DNA from: Cohnella zeiphila | GTDB lineage: Bacteria; Bacillota; Bacilli; Paenibacillales; Paenibacillaceae | NCBI RefSeq assembly: GCF_014212055.1 | Contig: NZ_JACJVO010000042.1 | Coordinates: 1 to 64,000, forward strand | DNA length: 64,000 nucleotides | Direction: 5' to 3' | In this document: positions 1-7,633 of the stretch, piece by piece | Position numbering within the stretch: the stretch's first letter is position 1 | Layout: the number at the start of each line of letters is the position of its first letter | Notes under the pieces: generated by a model | What the model saw: only the letters and a program-made list of their open reading frames with translations | Told to the model about the DNA's origin: nothing | Databases searched by the model: none | Translations under genes and position numbers: made by a program

Positions 1-181
1 TCAAATCAATCTTGATGAACGCCGCCGATATGTCTTCTGCGGCAAGGTTTTCGACTGCTGCCTGCCCACGGGCTTCATCACGCGCTCCAACGAGAATGTC
101 ATAGCCACGCTTACCAAGACTTCGAGCGATTTCGAATCCAATTCCTTTGTTTGCGCCGGTTACTAATGCGGTCTTTTTCAT
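1..181 (-). CDS. Short-chain dehydrogenase/reductase (SDR), N-terminal part only
   Basis: The gene runs off the left edge of the window, so only about the first 60 residues are visible. They begin MKKTALVTGANKGIG, the TGxxxGxG dinucleotide-binding loop of classical SDRs, followed by the second beta strand and a GARD segment typical of NADP-preferring members. The start at 181 lies behind a GGGAAG ribosome site. The gene is divergent from the MerR regulator at 285, and a MerR-type promoter lies in the shared spacer, so it is probably the target of that regulator. The substrate cannot be inferred from this fragment. Confidence 0.85.
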   Translation of the reverse strand, partial: MKKTALVTGANKGIGFEIARSLGKRGYDILVGARDEARGQAAVENLAAEDISAAFIKIDL

Positions 182-224
182 TTTCTTCCCTCATTCCAAA
201 TTTTATTTTCATCTCACAGTGATT

Positions 225-255
225 AGATTACTATGCTACACTTAGTGTAGGTCAA
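225..255 (-). promoter_or_regulatory. MerR-type promoter with 19-bp spacer and dyad
   Basis: Read on the minus strand there is a TTGACC -35 (255-250), a 19-bp spacer and a TAATCT -10 (230-225). A perfect dyad with CTACAC/GTGTAG arms (236-250) lies inside the spacer. An over-long 19-bp spacer with a central dyad is the standard layout of promoters activated by DNA distortion by MerR-family proteins. It points into the SDR gene, and the divergent MerR gene starts at 285. Confidence 0.75.
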
Positions 256-284
256 CCAAAAAAATAATAAACGAGGATGATGAA

Positions 285-656
285 ATGTATACGATTGGTC
301 AAGCGGCGCAAAAAGTCGGCTTCAGTATAGGAGCGATACGTTTCTATGAAAGAAAAGGGCTCTTGGAACCGGCGGCAAGGAGCGAACAGAATAATCGTCT
401 ATATACCGATTCCGAAATAAATTGGTTAGTTTTCATCAAATGCCTTCGCGAAACCGGGATGCGTGTAGAGGACATTAAACAATTCGCTAATATGGTGATG
501 GCCGGAACCGCTACCTTGCCTGAGCGAATTAAAATCATTCAAGATCAAAAGCAAAAACTTCTAGATGATATTGAAGGAAAAAAGTCACAGCTCGTTCAAT
601 TGGAGCGAAAGCTCGAGCGTTATTACAATGATCTAGTATGTGTAGGCACAGGCTAA
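285..656 (+). CDS. MerR-family transcriptional regulator
   Basis: This 123-residue protein has the MerR winged-helix fold at the N terminus (MYTIGQAAQKVGFSIGAIRFYERKGLL) and a C-terminal dimerising coiled coil (about residues 75-118). It has no conserved metal-binding cysteine set, so it belongs with the small AdhR/YfmP-like regulators that control oxidoreductases rather than with the metal sensors. The ATG at 285 follows an AGGAT ribosome site. It probably controls the divergent SDR through the dyad at 236-250, and possibly itself. The inducer is unknown. Confidence 0.85.
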   Translation: MYTIGQAAQKVGFSIGAIRFYERKGLLEPAARSEQNNRLYTDSEINWLVFIKCLRETGMRVEDIKQFANMVMAGTATLPERIKIIQDQKQKLLDDIEGKKSQLVQLERKLERYYNDLVCVGTG

Positions 657-685
657 CCAACATCCAGCCTAATATTTATTGGATT

Positions 686-915
686 TTACAAGGAACGGAC
701 GCAAAAGTATTTGTAATAGAAAATGTAGTCTCGGGTTTCATCTTCCTCGACCTTAATATTCCGCGATCGTAATTCTCGCCGCAGCTTGGAAAGATCCTTC
801 GTGATGTCGTCTAAGAGAACTGCGTCAATTCAGCGTAGTACTGTTTGAAGAGATGATTCGATTTTGTGATTTCCTGAAATGCCTTGTCCGTCATGGTCAG
901 CATATGCGGAAACAT
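686..915 (-). pseudogene. Small frameshifted gene remnant, function unknown
   Basis: Two well-formed coding segments lie in different minus-strand frames. The first starts at ATG 915 (MFPHMLTMTDKAFQEITKSN) and stops at a TAG near 823. The second, in another frame, continues with LLDDITKDLSKLRRELRSRN and ends FCVRSL at the TAA at 688-686. Joining them by one shift near 820 gives one charged, helical protein of about 76 residues. I do not recognise the family. It overlaps the start of the plus-strand reading frame at 904, so it looks like decayed accessory DNA rather than a working gene. Confidence 0.45.
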
Positions 916-1338
916 GATGTACCAAACAGTCTACGCCACTTTGTCGCCGGCAAGCCGGTTCGTGCCGGTAGCTATACCGAGGTCAAATTTGGGGATGGTT
1001 GGATCCCTGGGCGTTATGAATGGAGCTTCGACCAAGGGAGTCCGATTCAAATTCACTCCGGGCGTCATGAATGCTTTTATATCCCTGAAGGTCACCTCGT
1101 ACGCATTCGTGGTTCGCTCGAGGCAACAGTGGCTAAAGTAACCGCAATGCCGTCCTATCGTGCTGAAGAGGATCACCTGGGTTACTGGATCGACGAATAT
1201 ATGGAGTTCCTGAAGCAAGACGGAGCCGGCGAGCTGCAGAAGACGCGGCGAATGCTCATGCGATTCGTGGACTATATGAAACAGCGTACGGCGATGTCCC
1301 CGACTTCCGAAATCAGCATCCTTAGCTGCAAGGCATAG
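904..1338 (+). CDS. Hypothetical protein, possibly DUF5348-like, probably a remnant
   Basis: The open frame can start at ATG 904 or in frame at 853. Residues around GDGWIPGRYEW and PEGHLVRIRG resemble the short beta-rich DUF5348 proteins found on Firmicutes accessory elements. The second half (YWIDEYMEFLKQDG to RFVDYMKQ) resembles the helical core-binding domain of tyrosine recombinases. Both are likenesses by eye. A combined domain order of this kind is unusual, and the frame overlaps a decayed gene on the other strand, so it may be a chimera of two fragments. Confidence 0.35.
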   Translation: MRKHDVPNSLRHFVAGKPVRAGSYTEVKFGDGWIPGRYEWSFDQGSPIQIHSGRHECFYIPEGHLVRIRGSLEATVAKVTAMPSYRAEEDHLGYWIDEYMEFLKQDGAGELQKTRRMLMRFVDYMKQRTAMSPTSEISILSCKA

Positions 1339-1419
1339 GCTCTCAAAGTATTCGGACTGAATCCTTGAATTCGCTTGTCCGATTCGTACTGACTCCATAG
1401 TTCACTTAGAATCAAAAAT

Positions 1420-1471
1420 AAAACCTCCTATTAGAGCATTTAAGTCTAGTTTGCTTCTAATAAGAGGTTTT
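1420..1471. repeat. Imperfect inverted repeat (AT-rich hairpin)
   Basis: Arms at 1420-1435 and 1456-1471 match at 15 of 16 positions around a 20-base loop. It could be a weak terminator between the convergent remnants on either side, or the end of a lost insertion sequence. There is no run of T directly after either arm. Confidence 0.45.
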
Positions 1472-1506
1472 AGACTGGGTCTATTCAACTAGAGATTCCA
1501 GTTAGT

Positions 1507-1869
1507 TCAATAACTAATAGACGGGAGGGCACATCTGCTTATAGCGCGCCTTTCTTTAAGAACGTTACGGAAGTCGCAAGCGTGAAAGGTCGCCAAGATG
1601 GCTGACGGATACTGTGCCGTCTCGTATGCTGTCGCAAGCTTGACGATTCCAGCAACGACGTCTCCGGATTGTTCGTAATAAGCTTGCCAAATGGCATAAT
1701 ATTGAGCGGGCGGTACGACCGGTCCGTTAATTATGGCTATCGGAAGATTCAATTGGCGCGCAACGTCAATGGGTTCTATCCGATTTCTCTCAGGCTCGTC
1801 AAGAAGCCTGGAGCGATCTTGATTCGATCTGTAAAACGAGCGTTCATGGCTGCCGACCTCCTGAGACAA
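1507..1869 (-). pseudogene. AraC-family regulator, N-terminal domain fragment
   Basis: The 120-residue frame contains ARQLNLPIAIINGP...QYYAIWQAYYEQSGD and a following helical stretch. This resembles the N-terminal ligand-binding region (Arabinose_bd type) of OruR/ArgR-like AraC regulators. A complete regulator would be about 330 residues with two helix-turn-helix motifs at the C terminus. Here the frame stops before any DNA-binding domain, so it is most likely a truncated gene. The assignment is by pattern recognition only. It lies downstream of the aldo/keto reductase in the same orientation but beyond that gene's terminator-like hairpin. Confidence 0.4.
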
Positions 1870-1881
1870 TACCCAATTGCA

Positions 1882-1908
1882 AATGGCCCACGGAGCCCGT
1901 GGACCATT
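1882..1908 (-). terminator. Stem-loop after the aldo/keto reductase
   Basis: A 12-bp stem (1882-1893 with 1897-1908, one G-T pair) and a three-base loop lie just past the stop codon at 1927. The T-tract on the minus strand is weak, so termination may be incomplete. Confidence 0.5.
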
Positions 1909-1926
1909 GCTTCTTCTGATTATAGT

Positions 1927-2898
1927 CTAGCCGTCGAGCAGCGTCATCTGTTCTTTCATATAACGCGTGCCGTGAACGACATTCTTGGGGCTGACCTGAT
2001 CGATTCGTTCGAGGTCCTCCTTCTTGAGAAGGATATCGGCTGCGGCCGCATTTTCCTCCAGGTACTTGATACGCTTCGTACCCGGGATAGGCAGCGCCCC
2101 GTTGGCAATCGTCCAGGCAATGGCCAATTGGGATGGTGTACAATTCTTCTCTATCGCGATCTCCTTAATCTTGTCGACAACCTCAATGTTCTTCCGGAAG
2201 TTGTCTCCTTGGAACCGCGGCATCCATCTGCGAAGATCGTCGGCGGCCAGATCCTCGAAAGTGCGAAGCTCGCCGGAGATAAAGCCCCTGCTCAGTGGAC
2301 TGTAAGCCACATGGGTAATCCCCAGCTCTCTTACGGTAGGGAGTATCTCCTCTTCGATGTCACGGCTCCAGAGCGAATACTCACTTTCTAGCACGGAGAT
2401 CGGATAGACGGCATGAGCGCGGCGAATGGTGGAAGCGGAAGCCTCGGACAGGCCGAGCGCCCGAACTTTGCCTGCTTTGACCAAGTCTGCCATCGCTCCG
2501 ACCGTCTCCTCTATCGGGATTTGCGGATCGACGCGGTGTTGGTAGTATAGATCGATGTAATCCGTATTCAAACGGCGAAGGCTATCCTCCACTACTTTCT
2601 TAACGTAATCAGGATGGCCATTGATGCTCTCGTAATTTGGGGTGTACGAGAACTTGGTGGCGATAATGGCTTGCTCGCGGCGCCCTTGAAGAGCGCGGCC
2701 GAGCAGCTTTTCGTTATGCCCGTTCCCGTACACGTCCGCGGTATCGAACATCGTGACGCCTATGTCCAAAGCGCGATGGATCGTTTGGATCGACTGTTCG
2801 TCGTTAGTCTCCCCGTAAATGCCTGGAGACATTCCCATAATTCCCAGTCCGATCGAAGAGGCGAGGATATTGCTATTGCCCAAAACTCTTTGTTGCAT
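1927..2898 (-). CDS. Aldo/keto reductase
   Basis: This 323-residue NADPH-dependent carbonyl reductase has the (beta/alpha)8 fold of the AKR superfamily. The catalytic tetrad is visible: Asp in MFDTADVYG, Tyr in the same motif, Lys in IIATKFS and His in YYQHRVD. The C-terminal phosphate-binding segment is IPGTKRIKYLEEN. The length and the GxNEKLLGRAL segment fit the AKR13/YakC-like group, which reduces assorted aldehydes. It begins 16 bases after the stop of the MerR regulator at 2915-3337, so the two form a regulator-enzyme operon. A role in aldehyde or electrophile detoxification is inferred. Confidence 0.9.
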   Translation of the reverse strand: MQQRVLGNSNILASSIGLGIMGMSPGIYGETNDEQSIQTIHRALDIGVTMFDTADVYGNGHNEKLLGRALQGRREQAIIATKFSYTPNYESINGHPDYVKKVVEDSLRRLNTDYIDLYYQHRVDPQIPIEETVGAMADLVKAGKVRALGLSEASASTIRRAHAVYPISVLESEYSLWSRDIEEEILPTVRELGITHVAYSPLSRGFISGELRTFEDLAADDLRRWMPRFQGDNFRKNIEVVDKIKEIAIEKNCTPSQLAIAWTIANGALPIPGTKRIKYLEENAAAADILLKKEDLERIDQVSPKNVVHGTRYMKEQMTLLDG

Positions 2899-2914
2899 TT
2901 GTTAATCCCTCATT

Positions 2915-3337
2915 CTATGTTTGTTGTCGCTCCGACTCCTCCATCTTGATTAACAACTGGCTCTCGGAAGGGATTCTCCCTTTCTCGATGTCTTCGTATA
3001 TCGACAGTTTGTTGTTGACGGCGTCGAGCGCTTCGGCCAATTCGTTTTGGCGGCGAAATAAATCTTCCTTGTACTGGTTCAAGATCGCCTTGCGCTGTGG
3101 AATCGTGGAATCACCATCGAGCGCAAGATCCACCATCTCCTTCAGCAACGACAGCTTCATCCCTGTCGCCCGGAAACATGTCATCAGCCGGATCCAATCT
3201 AGCTGATCTTGTTCGAACAGTCGATTCCCGTTCTTATCTCTCTTAATGTTAGGGAGCAATCCCTCCTTCTCGTAAAAACGAATCGTATGAGCCGGGCAAC
3301 CAAGCCGCTCTGAAGCTTCTTTAATCGTGAATGCCAT
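2915..3337 (-). CDS. MerR-family transcriptional regulator
   Basis: This 140-residue protein opens with the winged-helix MAFTIKEASERLGCPAHTIR followed by FYEKEGLLP and continues into a long coiled coil (about residues 80-125). It resembles AdhR-like regulators of aldehyde-responsive operons. It is the first gene of an operon with the aldo/keto reductase. The start at 3337 is preceded by an AAGGAG site, and the promoter upstream contains an 18-bp dyad in a 19-bp spacer, consistent with autoregulated activation. The single N-terminal Cys (RLGCP) is in the DNA-binding domain; whether it senses electrophiles is not known. Confidence 0.87.
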   Translation of the reverse strand: MAFTIKEASERLGCPAHTIRFYEKEGLLPNIKRDKNGNRLFEQDQLDWIRLMTCFRATGMKLSLLKEMVDLALDGDSTIPQRKAILNQYKEDLFRRQNELAEALDAVNNKLSIYEDIEKGRIPSESQLLIKMEESERQQT

Positions 3338-3392
3338 TGGCCGGATCGCTCCTTATCGGTTATTTTCAGACGGAATCGGCTGGTTCTTCCTC

Positions 3393-3423
3393 ATCCTAAG
3401 ACTTAAAGTACACTTTAAGGCAA
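3393..3423 (-). promoter_or_regulatory. MerR-type promoter with an 18-bp dyad
   Basis: On the minus strand a TTGCCT -35 (3423-3418), a 19-bp spacer and a TAGGAT -10 (3398-3393) frame a perfect inverted repeat (CTTAAAGT at 3402-3409 and ACTTTAAG at 3412-3419). The layout is typical of MerR activation and drives the MerR-aldo/keto reductase pair. Confidence 0.7.
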
Positions 3424-3618
3424 GCGTTATTTTGGGAGACAGCTGTTAACGTCTGAACTACTGGTTATCATTATAATGCCCATCATTGACTTTATTTAAG
3501 GGAGGTGCTGTGAAAACCGGAGGATGTGCCACAACGCGCCTTTCCCCTGTCCAGCCCGTGGCCTGCCTGGCGGCAGGTGGCCTCCATAAACGAAAAAAGA
3601 AGCCCAAAACCGGACTAG

Positions 3619-5153
3619 CTTCGGCAACAAAATGCGAAGCTGGAACAACAGAATATCGAACTATCCGCCAAGTTCAAGTGGTACGAGGAGCAGTTCCGTC
3701 TGGCGCAGCAAAAGCGCTTCGGGGCCTCCAGCGAGAAGACGAATCCGGATCAGATGGAGCTGAATCTGTTCAACGAAGCCGAAGTGCTGGCTACACCCGT
3801 CGGACAAGAGCCTCCGACAGAGAAGATCACGTACGAGCGCCGCAAACAGACGGGCAAACGCGAAGACGACTTCTCCGACCTGCCGGTATAGACCGTCGTG
3901 TACAAGCGGGAGGAAGGCGAGCAAGCCTGCGCTTGCTGCGGCTGCTCCCTGCATGAGATGACGACCGAGATGCGCAGCGAGACGCGTTGGTGCCCCCGCA
4001 GGTCAAGGTCATGCGGCATATTCGTCAAGTCTATGCGTGCCGCCACTGCGAGCGTCATGAGATCAAGACGCCCGTCGTCACGGCGCCTATGCCGAGGCCC
4101 GTCTATCCCGGCAGCTTGGCTTCGCCGTCCAGCATGGCTTACGTCATGACGCAGAAGTATGTGGACGGCTTGCCTCTGTACCGGCAGGAGCAACAGTTCG
4201 CGCGCCTTGGCTATACGTTGTCTCGCCAGACGATGGCGAACTGGATGATGTACGGCGCGGAACAATGGCTTTCAACGTTGTTAGCGGCCATGAAGGCGTA
4301 TCTGCTGCGGCAAGAAGTGCTGCATGCCGACGAGACGACGCTTCAGGTGCTGCGCGAATAAGGCAAGTCTGCGGAAGCGACGTCCTACCTGTGGCTGTAT
4401 CGGACCGGATGCGATGTGCCGCCGGCGGTGCTCTACGAGTACCAACGGACACGCGGCGGCGAGCATCCGCGCAACTTCCTGTCCGGCTTCAAGGGCTATC
4501 TGCACGTGGACGGATACCCCGGGTACCACAAGGTGGCGGACGTGTTGCTCGTCGGGTGCTGGGCGCATGCCCGGCGCAAGTATGACGAGGCGCTGAAGGC
4601 CGGGCCGCCGGAGATGAACAAACTGGGAACCGTCGCAGGGCAGGGGCTGGCTTACTGCAACCAGCTGTTTGTGATTGAAAAAGAACTTGCCGAAGCCTCC
4701 CCGGAGGAACGAAAGGCCAAAAGGCAGGAGCGAAGTCTGCCGGTGCTTAACGCCTATCACGGATGGCTGAAGGAGCAACGTTCCAGAACCTTGCCCAAGA
4801 GCCTGGCCGGCCAAGCGCTCGCCTATAGCTTGAATCAGTGGGACAAGCTCACTGCGTTCTTGGCGGATGGACGGCTGGAGCTCGATAACAATCGGAGCGA
4901 GCGGTCGATCAAACCGTTCGTAATCGGGCGCAAAAACTGGCTATTCTCCAACACGCCTCGCGGCGCGAAGGCTAGCGCGACGATCTATAGCGTGATCGAA
5001 TCGGCGAAGGAGAATGGTCTGCGGCCGTTCAACTACTTGAAGTATCTCTTCGAGCAGTTGCCGCAGTTCTCCGGACCGCTCGATGCCGACGCGCTCGAAT
5101 CCTTCATGCCGTGGTCGCAAGTGCTACCGGCTGACTGCCGGTTAAATAAATAG
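3619..5153 (+). pseudogene. IS66-family transposase, degraded
   Basis: The conceptual protein is an IS66 TnpC. It has the N-terminal helical segment (WYEEQFRLAQQKRFGASSE), a zinc-finger region (CACCGCSL and CRHCERH), and the DDE core with Asp in LHADETTLQ, Asp in HVDGYPGY and Glu in NNRSERSIKPF. It is broken by an in-frame TAG near 3889, a frameshift near 3990 and an in-frame TAA at 4359-4361. The frame is also closed upstream by a TAG at 3616-3618, so the usual N terminus is missing. The long piece 4416-5153 is intact. No IS66 orfA or orfB and no clear terminal inverted repeats could be placed, so the element is not expected to move by itself. It separates two MerR-oxidoreductase modules. 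Confidence 0.9.
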
Positions 5154-5339
5154 TAACAATAGAGTAGTTGATCTTCGAATCCGCCTACGCTACGTGAGAG
5201 TGTAATGGCGCTGGCCAAACTGGGCGGCTTTTTGGGGCGAAAAAGTGACGGCGATCCAGGGGTTAAAGTGCTCTGGAGAGGTATTCAAACCTTCCGGACG
5301 ATTTTTACTGTAATTACTTTCCATCGTTGCGGGGCAAGC

Positions 5340-5744
5340 TTAGACTGCAGGTTGATTATTTAGAAAGATCTGTTTGGGATCAATCTCATTTACTTTAAGT
5401 TCACACATTGCTGCCTTGTAACTAACCATTTCTAAATGTTTTAAATCCTCATTCAGTTTTTCTTGAATCTTCAATTTGTGTTGAATCAAGATTTCTTTTC
5501 TCTCTGATAACGTTTTATCCCCTAACTCATGTAGTTCAAGATACTGCTTTATACCGGAGATTGGCATGCCTGTCGCTCTTAAACAACGAATAAATTCTAA
5601 ATGTGCAATATCTTGATCGTTATATACTCTACGGCCTCTGGAATCACGAGATATTTCCTTTAGCAGCCCTTCTTTTTCATAAAACCGAAGTGTATTTGCC
5701 GTTATATTTAAATGCTCCTCGATATAGCTCATCGAATAAGACAT
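5340..5744 (-). CDS. MerR-family transcriptional regulator
   Basis: This 134-residue protein has the winged-helix motif YIEEHLNITANTLRFYEKEGLL and a coiled-coil dimerisation helix (about residues 85-115). Its AT-rich codon use differs from the GC-rich genes to the right, suggesting acquisition with the neighbouring SDR. It is divergent from that SDR (start 6007), separated by 262 bases that contain several inverted repeats. The SDR is the probable target. The tail carries one cysteine (AAMCELK); a sensing role is not established. Confidence 0.85.
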   Translation of the reverse strand: MSYSMSYIEEHLNITANTLRFYEKEGLLKEISRDSRGRRVYNDQDIAHLEFIRCLRATGMPISGIKQYLELHELGDKTLSERKEILIQHKLKIQEKLNEDLKHLEMVSYKAAMCELKVNEIDPKQIFLNNQPAV

Positions 5745-5761
5745 CCAAGTTGTCCCCTTTT

Positions 5762-5780
5762 AGTTATAGTAAGAATAACT
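5762..5780. promoter_or_regulatory. Dyad upstream of the MerR gene
   Basis: AGTTAT (5762-5767) and ATAACT (5775-5780) form an inverted repeat just upstream of the MerR start at 5744. The position suggests an autoregulatory operator. No convincing -35/-10 pair could be fixed around it. Confidence 0.4.
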
Positions 5781-5835
5781 TAAATGAGTATATCAGAAGA
5801 CAGGAATAAACGCCAAGGTTCATATTCATAGGCTT

Positions 5836-5911
5836 CCAATATCAATAATAATATCAGTTTGACTTCGTGTAAAAATAAGCTGGTACACTAAAGTAGAACT
5901 GCTGATATTGG
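5836..5911 (+). promoter_or_regulatory. Candidate SDR promoter within an inverted repeat
   Basis: A TTGACT -35 (5859-5864), a 19-bp spacer and a TACACT -10 (5884-5889) point toward the SDR at 6007. The promoter is enclosed by a perfect 9-bp inverted repeat, CCAATATCA (5836-5844) and TGATATTGG (5903-5911). GTGTA and TACAC half-sites lie at 5867-5871 and 5884-5888. The 19-bp spacer again suggests MerR control, although the dyad is not centred as usual. Confidence 0.45.
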
Positions 5912-6006
5912 AGGCGGCTCAGTATAGACCAAAAATTCTTGGGGAACTATATGTGAAGTATCTTTACCTCAAGAGAAGGTGCATAAAGAGTGGAGGCGGA
6001 CTTTTC

Positions 6007-6732
6007 ATGTCAAACATCAAAGATAAGGTCATTGTCATTACGGGTGCAAGCAGTGGAATGGGGAAAACTACAGCATTATTGTTGGCAGAACGAGGCGCTA
6101 AAATTGTTGTCGGCGCACGTAGAAAAGAACAACTTGAAGATCTGGTCGCCTCGATAACTTCCAATGGTGGCACAGCAAGCTTTCAAGTAACGGATGTGAC
6201 AAAGCGTAGTGATGTTGAAAATCTGGTTAACCATGCTGTGAATATGTATGGAAAGGTCGACGTGATTCTAAATAATGCAGGTGTCATGCCCACCTCCCTT
6301 CTTGACGAGTTGCGAGTCGAGGATTGGGAGAGAATGATCGACGTGAACATCAAAGGCGTGTTATATGGAATAGCAGCAGCTCTTCCAATCTTCCGCAAAC
6401 AGGATACAGGGCATTTTATTAATATTGCTTCTACTGCAGGACATAAGACGGTAGCAACCCAATCGGTCTATTCTGGCACAAAATATGCCGTGCGTGCTAT
6501 TTCAGAAGGTTTGCGCCAAGAGGCAGGGGAGAATATTCGGGTGACCATTATATCCCCTGGTATGACACGGACCTTTGAGCCGGAATCAATAGCCGATCCG
6601 GTGATGAGAGCACGATTCGAGAAAGTCGCTATGCCGCCAGAAGCTATCGCCCGAGCCATTGCATATGCGATAGAGCAGCCATCCGATATTGATGTGAACG
6701 AGATCATAATCCGTCCCACTGCGCAGGTTTAA
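6007..6732 (+). CDS. SDR-family oxidoreductase
   Basis: This 241-residue classical SDR has the cofactor loop TGASSGMG (about residues 12-19), the NNAG motif in ILNNAGVMP, catalytic Ser in INIASTAG and the YSGTK catalytic Tyr/Lys pair. The GARR segment after the second strand favours NADP(H). ATG 6007 was chosen over an in-frame upstream start at 5908 because a GGAGGCGGA site precedes it and the protein then has the normal SDR length. It is divergent from the MerR gene at 5744 and followed by a strong terminator. The substrate is unknown; a role in aldehyde or ketone stress is inferred from the regulator type. Confidence 0.9.
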   Translation: MSNIKDKVIVITGASSGMGKTTALLLAERGAKIVVGARRKEQLEDLVASITSNGGTASFQVTDVTKRSDVENLVNHAVNMYGKVDVILNNAGVMPTSLLDELRVEDWERMIDVNIKGVLYGIAAALPIFRKQDTGHFINIASTAGHKTVATQSVYSGTKYAVRAISEGLRQEAGENIRVTIISPGMTRTFEPESIADPVMRARFEKVAMPPEAIARAIAYAIEQPSDIDVNEIIIRPTAQV

Positions 6733-6736
6733 CCCT

Positions 6737-7198
6737 CTATCTGAACCAACAAAAAACAGACCCCGATTTGAGGTCTGTTTTTTGTCTTCTTACTGGGTAA
6801 CGTGAGAGTTTCGTGAAAATCTCGTTAGTTTGAGTCAAACCGAAAGCATTCCGGGTTGGCATATCGTACGTTTGTACTTCATGATCCCATGAACCCGTTT
6901 TGGTTCCAAACAAGACGTACTTCACAGGTTGCCCACTCACATCGTTGAATGGCATCGTGATGGTCACTTTGCTCGACGAGGTGGCCTTTTTGATGGTCGG
7001 AGAAACCGATAAGCCGCTACATCCGCTACTCCAAGCTTTCGGAGAGTCGTCATATAGGTTTGTATGGTATTCCGCAATGACCTTTAGATAAAAGCCATAG
7101 CCCGCCTTAACCTTACCAGGCTCATTCAAGATGTTGATCCACGTCGATGGTTTATCCGATTTCGTATTACAGGATTTTTGTGACAAAGTGAAATACAA
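6737..7198 (-). pseudogene. Hypothetical secreted-protein fragment
   Basis: The frame carries a beta-rich segment (STWINILNEPGKVKAGYGFY ...) ending near TKLSRYPVRRQK, like extracellular proteins of unknown function in Paenibacillus. It has no good start; the only nearby one is a TTG at 7198. An ATG at 7260 opening M-K-K-R-L, which would suit a signal peptide, is in a different frame and stops after about 31 codons. The frame also crosses the terminator at 6751-6783. I read this as a shortened and frameshifted gene. The family is not recognised. Confidence 0.4.
6751..6783. terminator. Bidirectional intrinsic terminator
   Basis: A perfect 12-bp stem (6751-6762 with 6772-6783) has six A at one side and six T at the other, so it can stop transcription from both strands. 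It ends the SDR gene on the plus strand. The convergent frame on the minus strand reads through it, which argues that that frame has lost its proper stop. Confidence 0.9.
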
Positions 7199-7208
7199 CT
7201 CGCATAAG

Positions 7209-7257
7209 ACTGGAAAGGTTCGGCATTCTGCTCGATCCTGAATCCAGTCTTTTTTTC
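7209..7257 (+). terminator. Terminator-like hairpin, plus strand
   Basis: A seven-base stem (7209-7215 with 7244-7250) with a long loop is followed by seven T. No intact plus-strand gene lies directly upstream, so this may be the surviving end of a lost gene, or incidental. Confidence 0.4.
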
Positions 7258-7260
7258 ATA

Positions 7261-7562
7261 GGGACAATAGAGAGGGAGTGTCGCTCCCGTTTAACGAAAC
7301 TGAGCGATCTTATCAGGCTTTAAAAAGAAGGGAGCGAATTTTAACGAAACGCAGGGGCTTTATTTGCTCCAAATAAGGGAAAAATACAGCGGTGTCTGCC
7401 CAATAAGCTCTCTCAGGTTCGTTACGTTCCAGAATTCCTCAAGTTTACCCGATTAACGCCGCTACGTTTCGTTAGACCGATCCGGCGAGATCGAACGCAA
7501 CGCATTCGGCGGACCCGCCCCGACTCCGGCCGGGCGGTTCGGTTTTTGCCGAAGATTTTGCC
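7261..7562. other. Intergenic region with repeated TTAACGAAAC motif
   Basis: No gene was seen here. The motif TTAACGAAAC occurs at 7291-7300 and again exactly 50 bases later at 7341-7350. An inverted copy (GTTTCGTTAG) lies at 7466-7475, and a weaker relative near 7416. A GC-rich hairpin followed by T residues lies near 7515-7550. The pattern suggests an intergenic repeat family rather than coding sequence. Confidence 0.5.
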
Positions 7563-7591
7563 TTGTCACGATCTGGAAACAAATTTATAAT
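7563..7591 (+). promoter_or_regulatory. SigA-type promoter of the LacI gene
   Basis: TTGTCA (7563-7568), a 17-bp spacer and a perfect TATAAT (7586-7591) lie 42 bases before the LacI-family start at 7634. Confidence 0.75.
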
Positions 7592-7633
7592 TCACTTAAT
7601 TAATTCGACCAAAAGGATGTCGGGCGAGGGAGT

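Noticed and set aside
3486..3956. Plus-strand open frame of 156 codons upstream of the IS66 remnant
   Set aside because: It reads the transposase DNA in the wrong frame and has no protein-like features. The GC-rich hairpin within 3540-3590 is probably part of the element.
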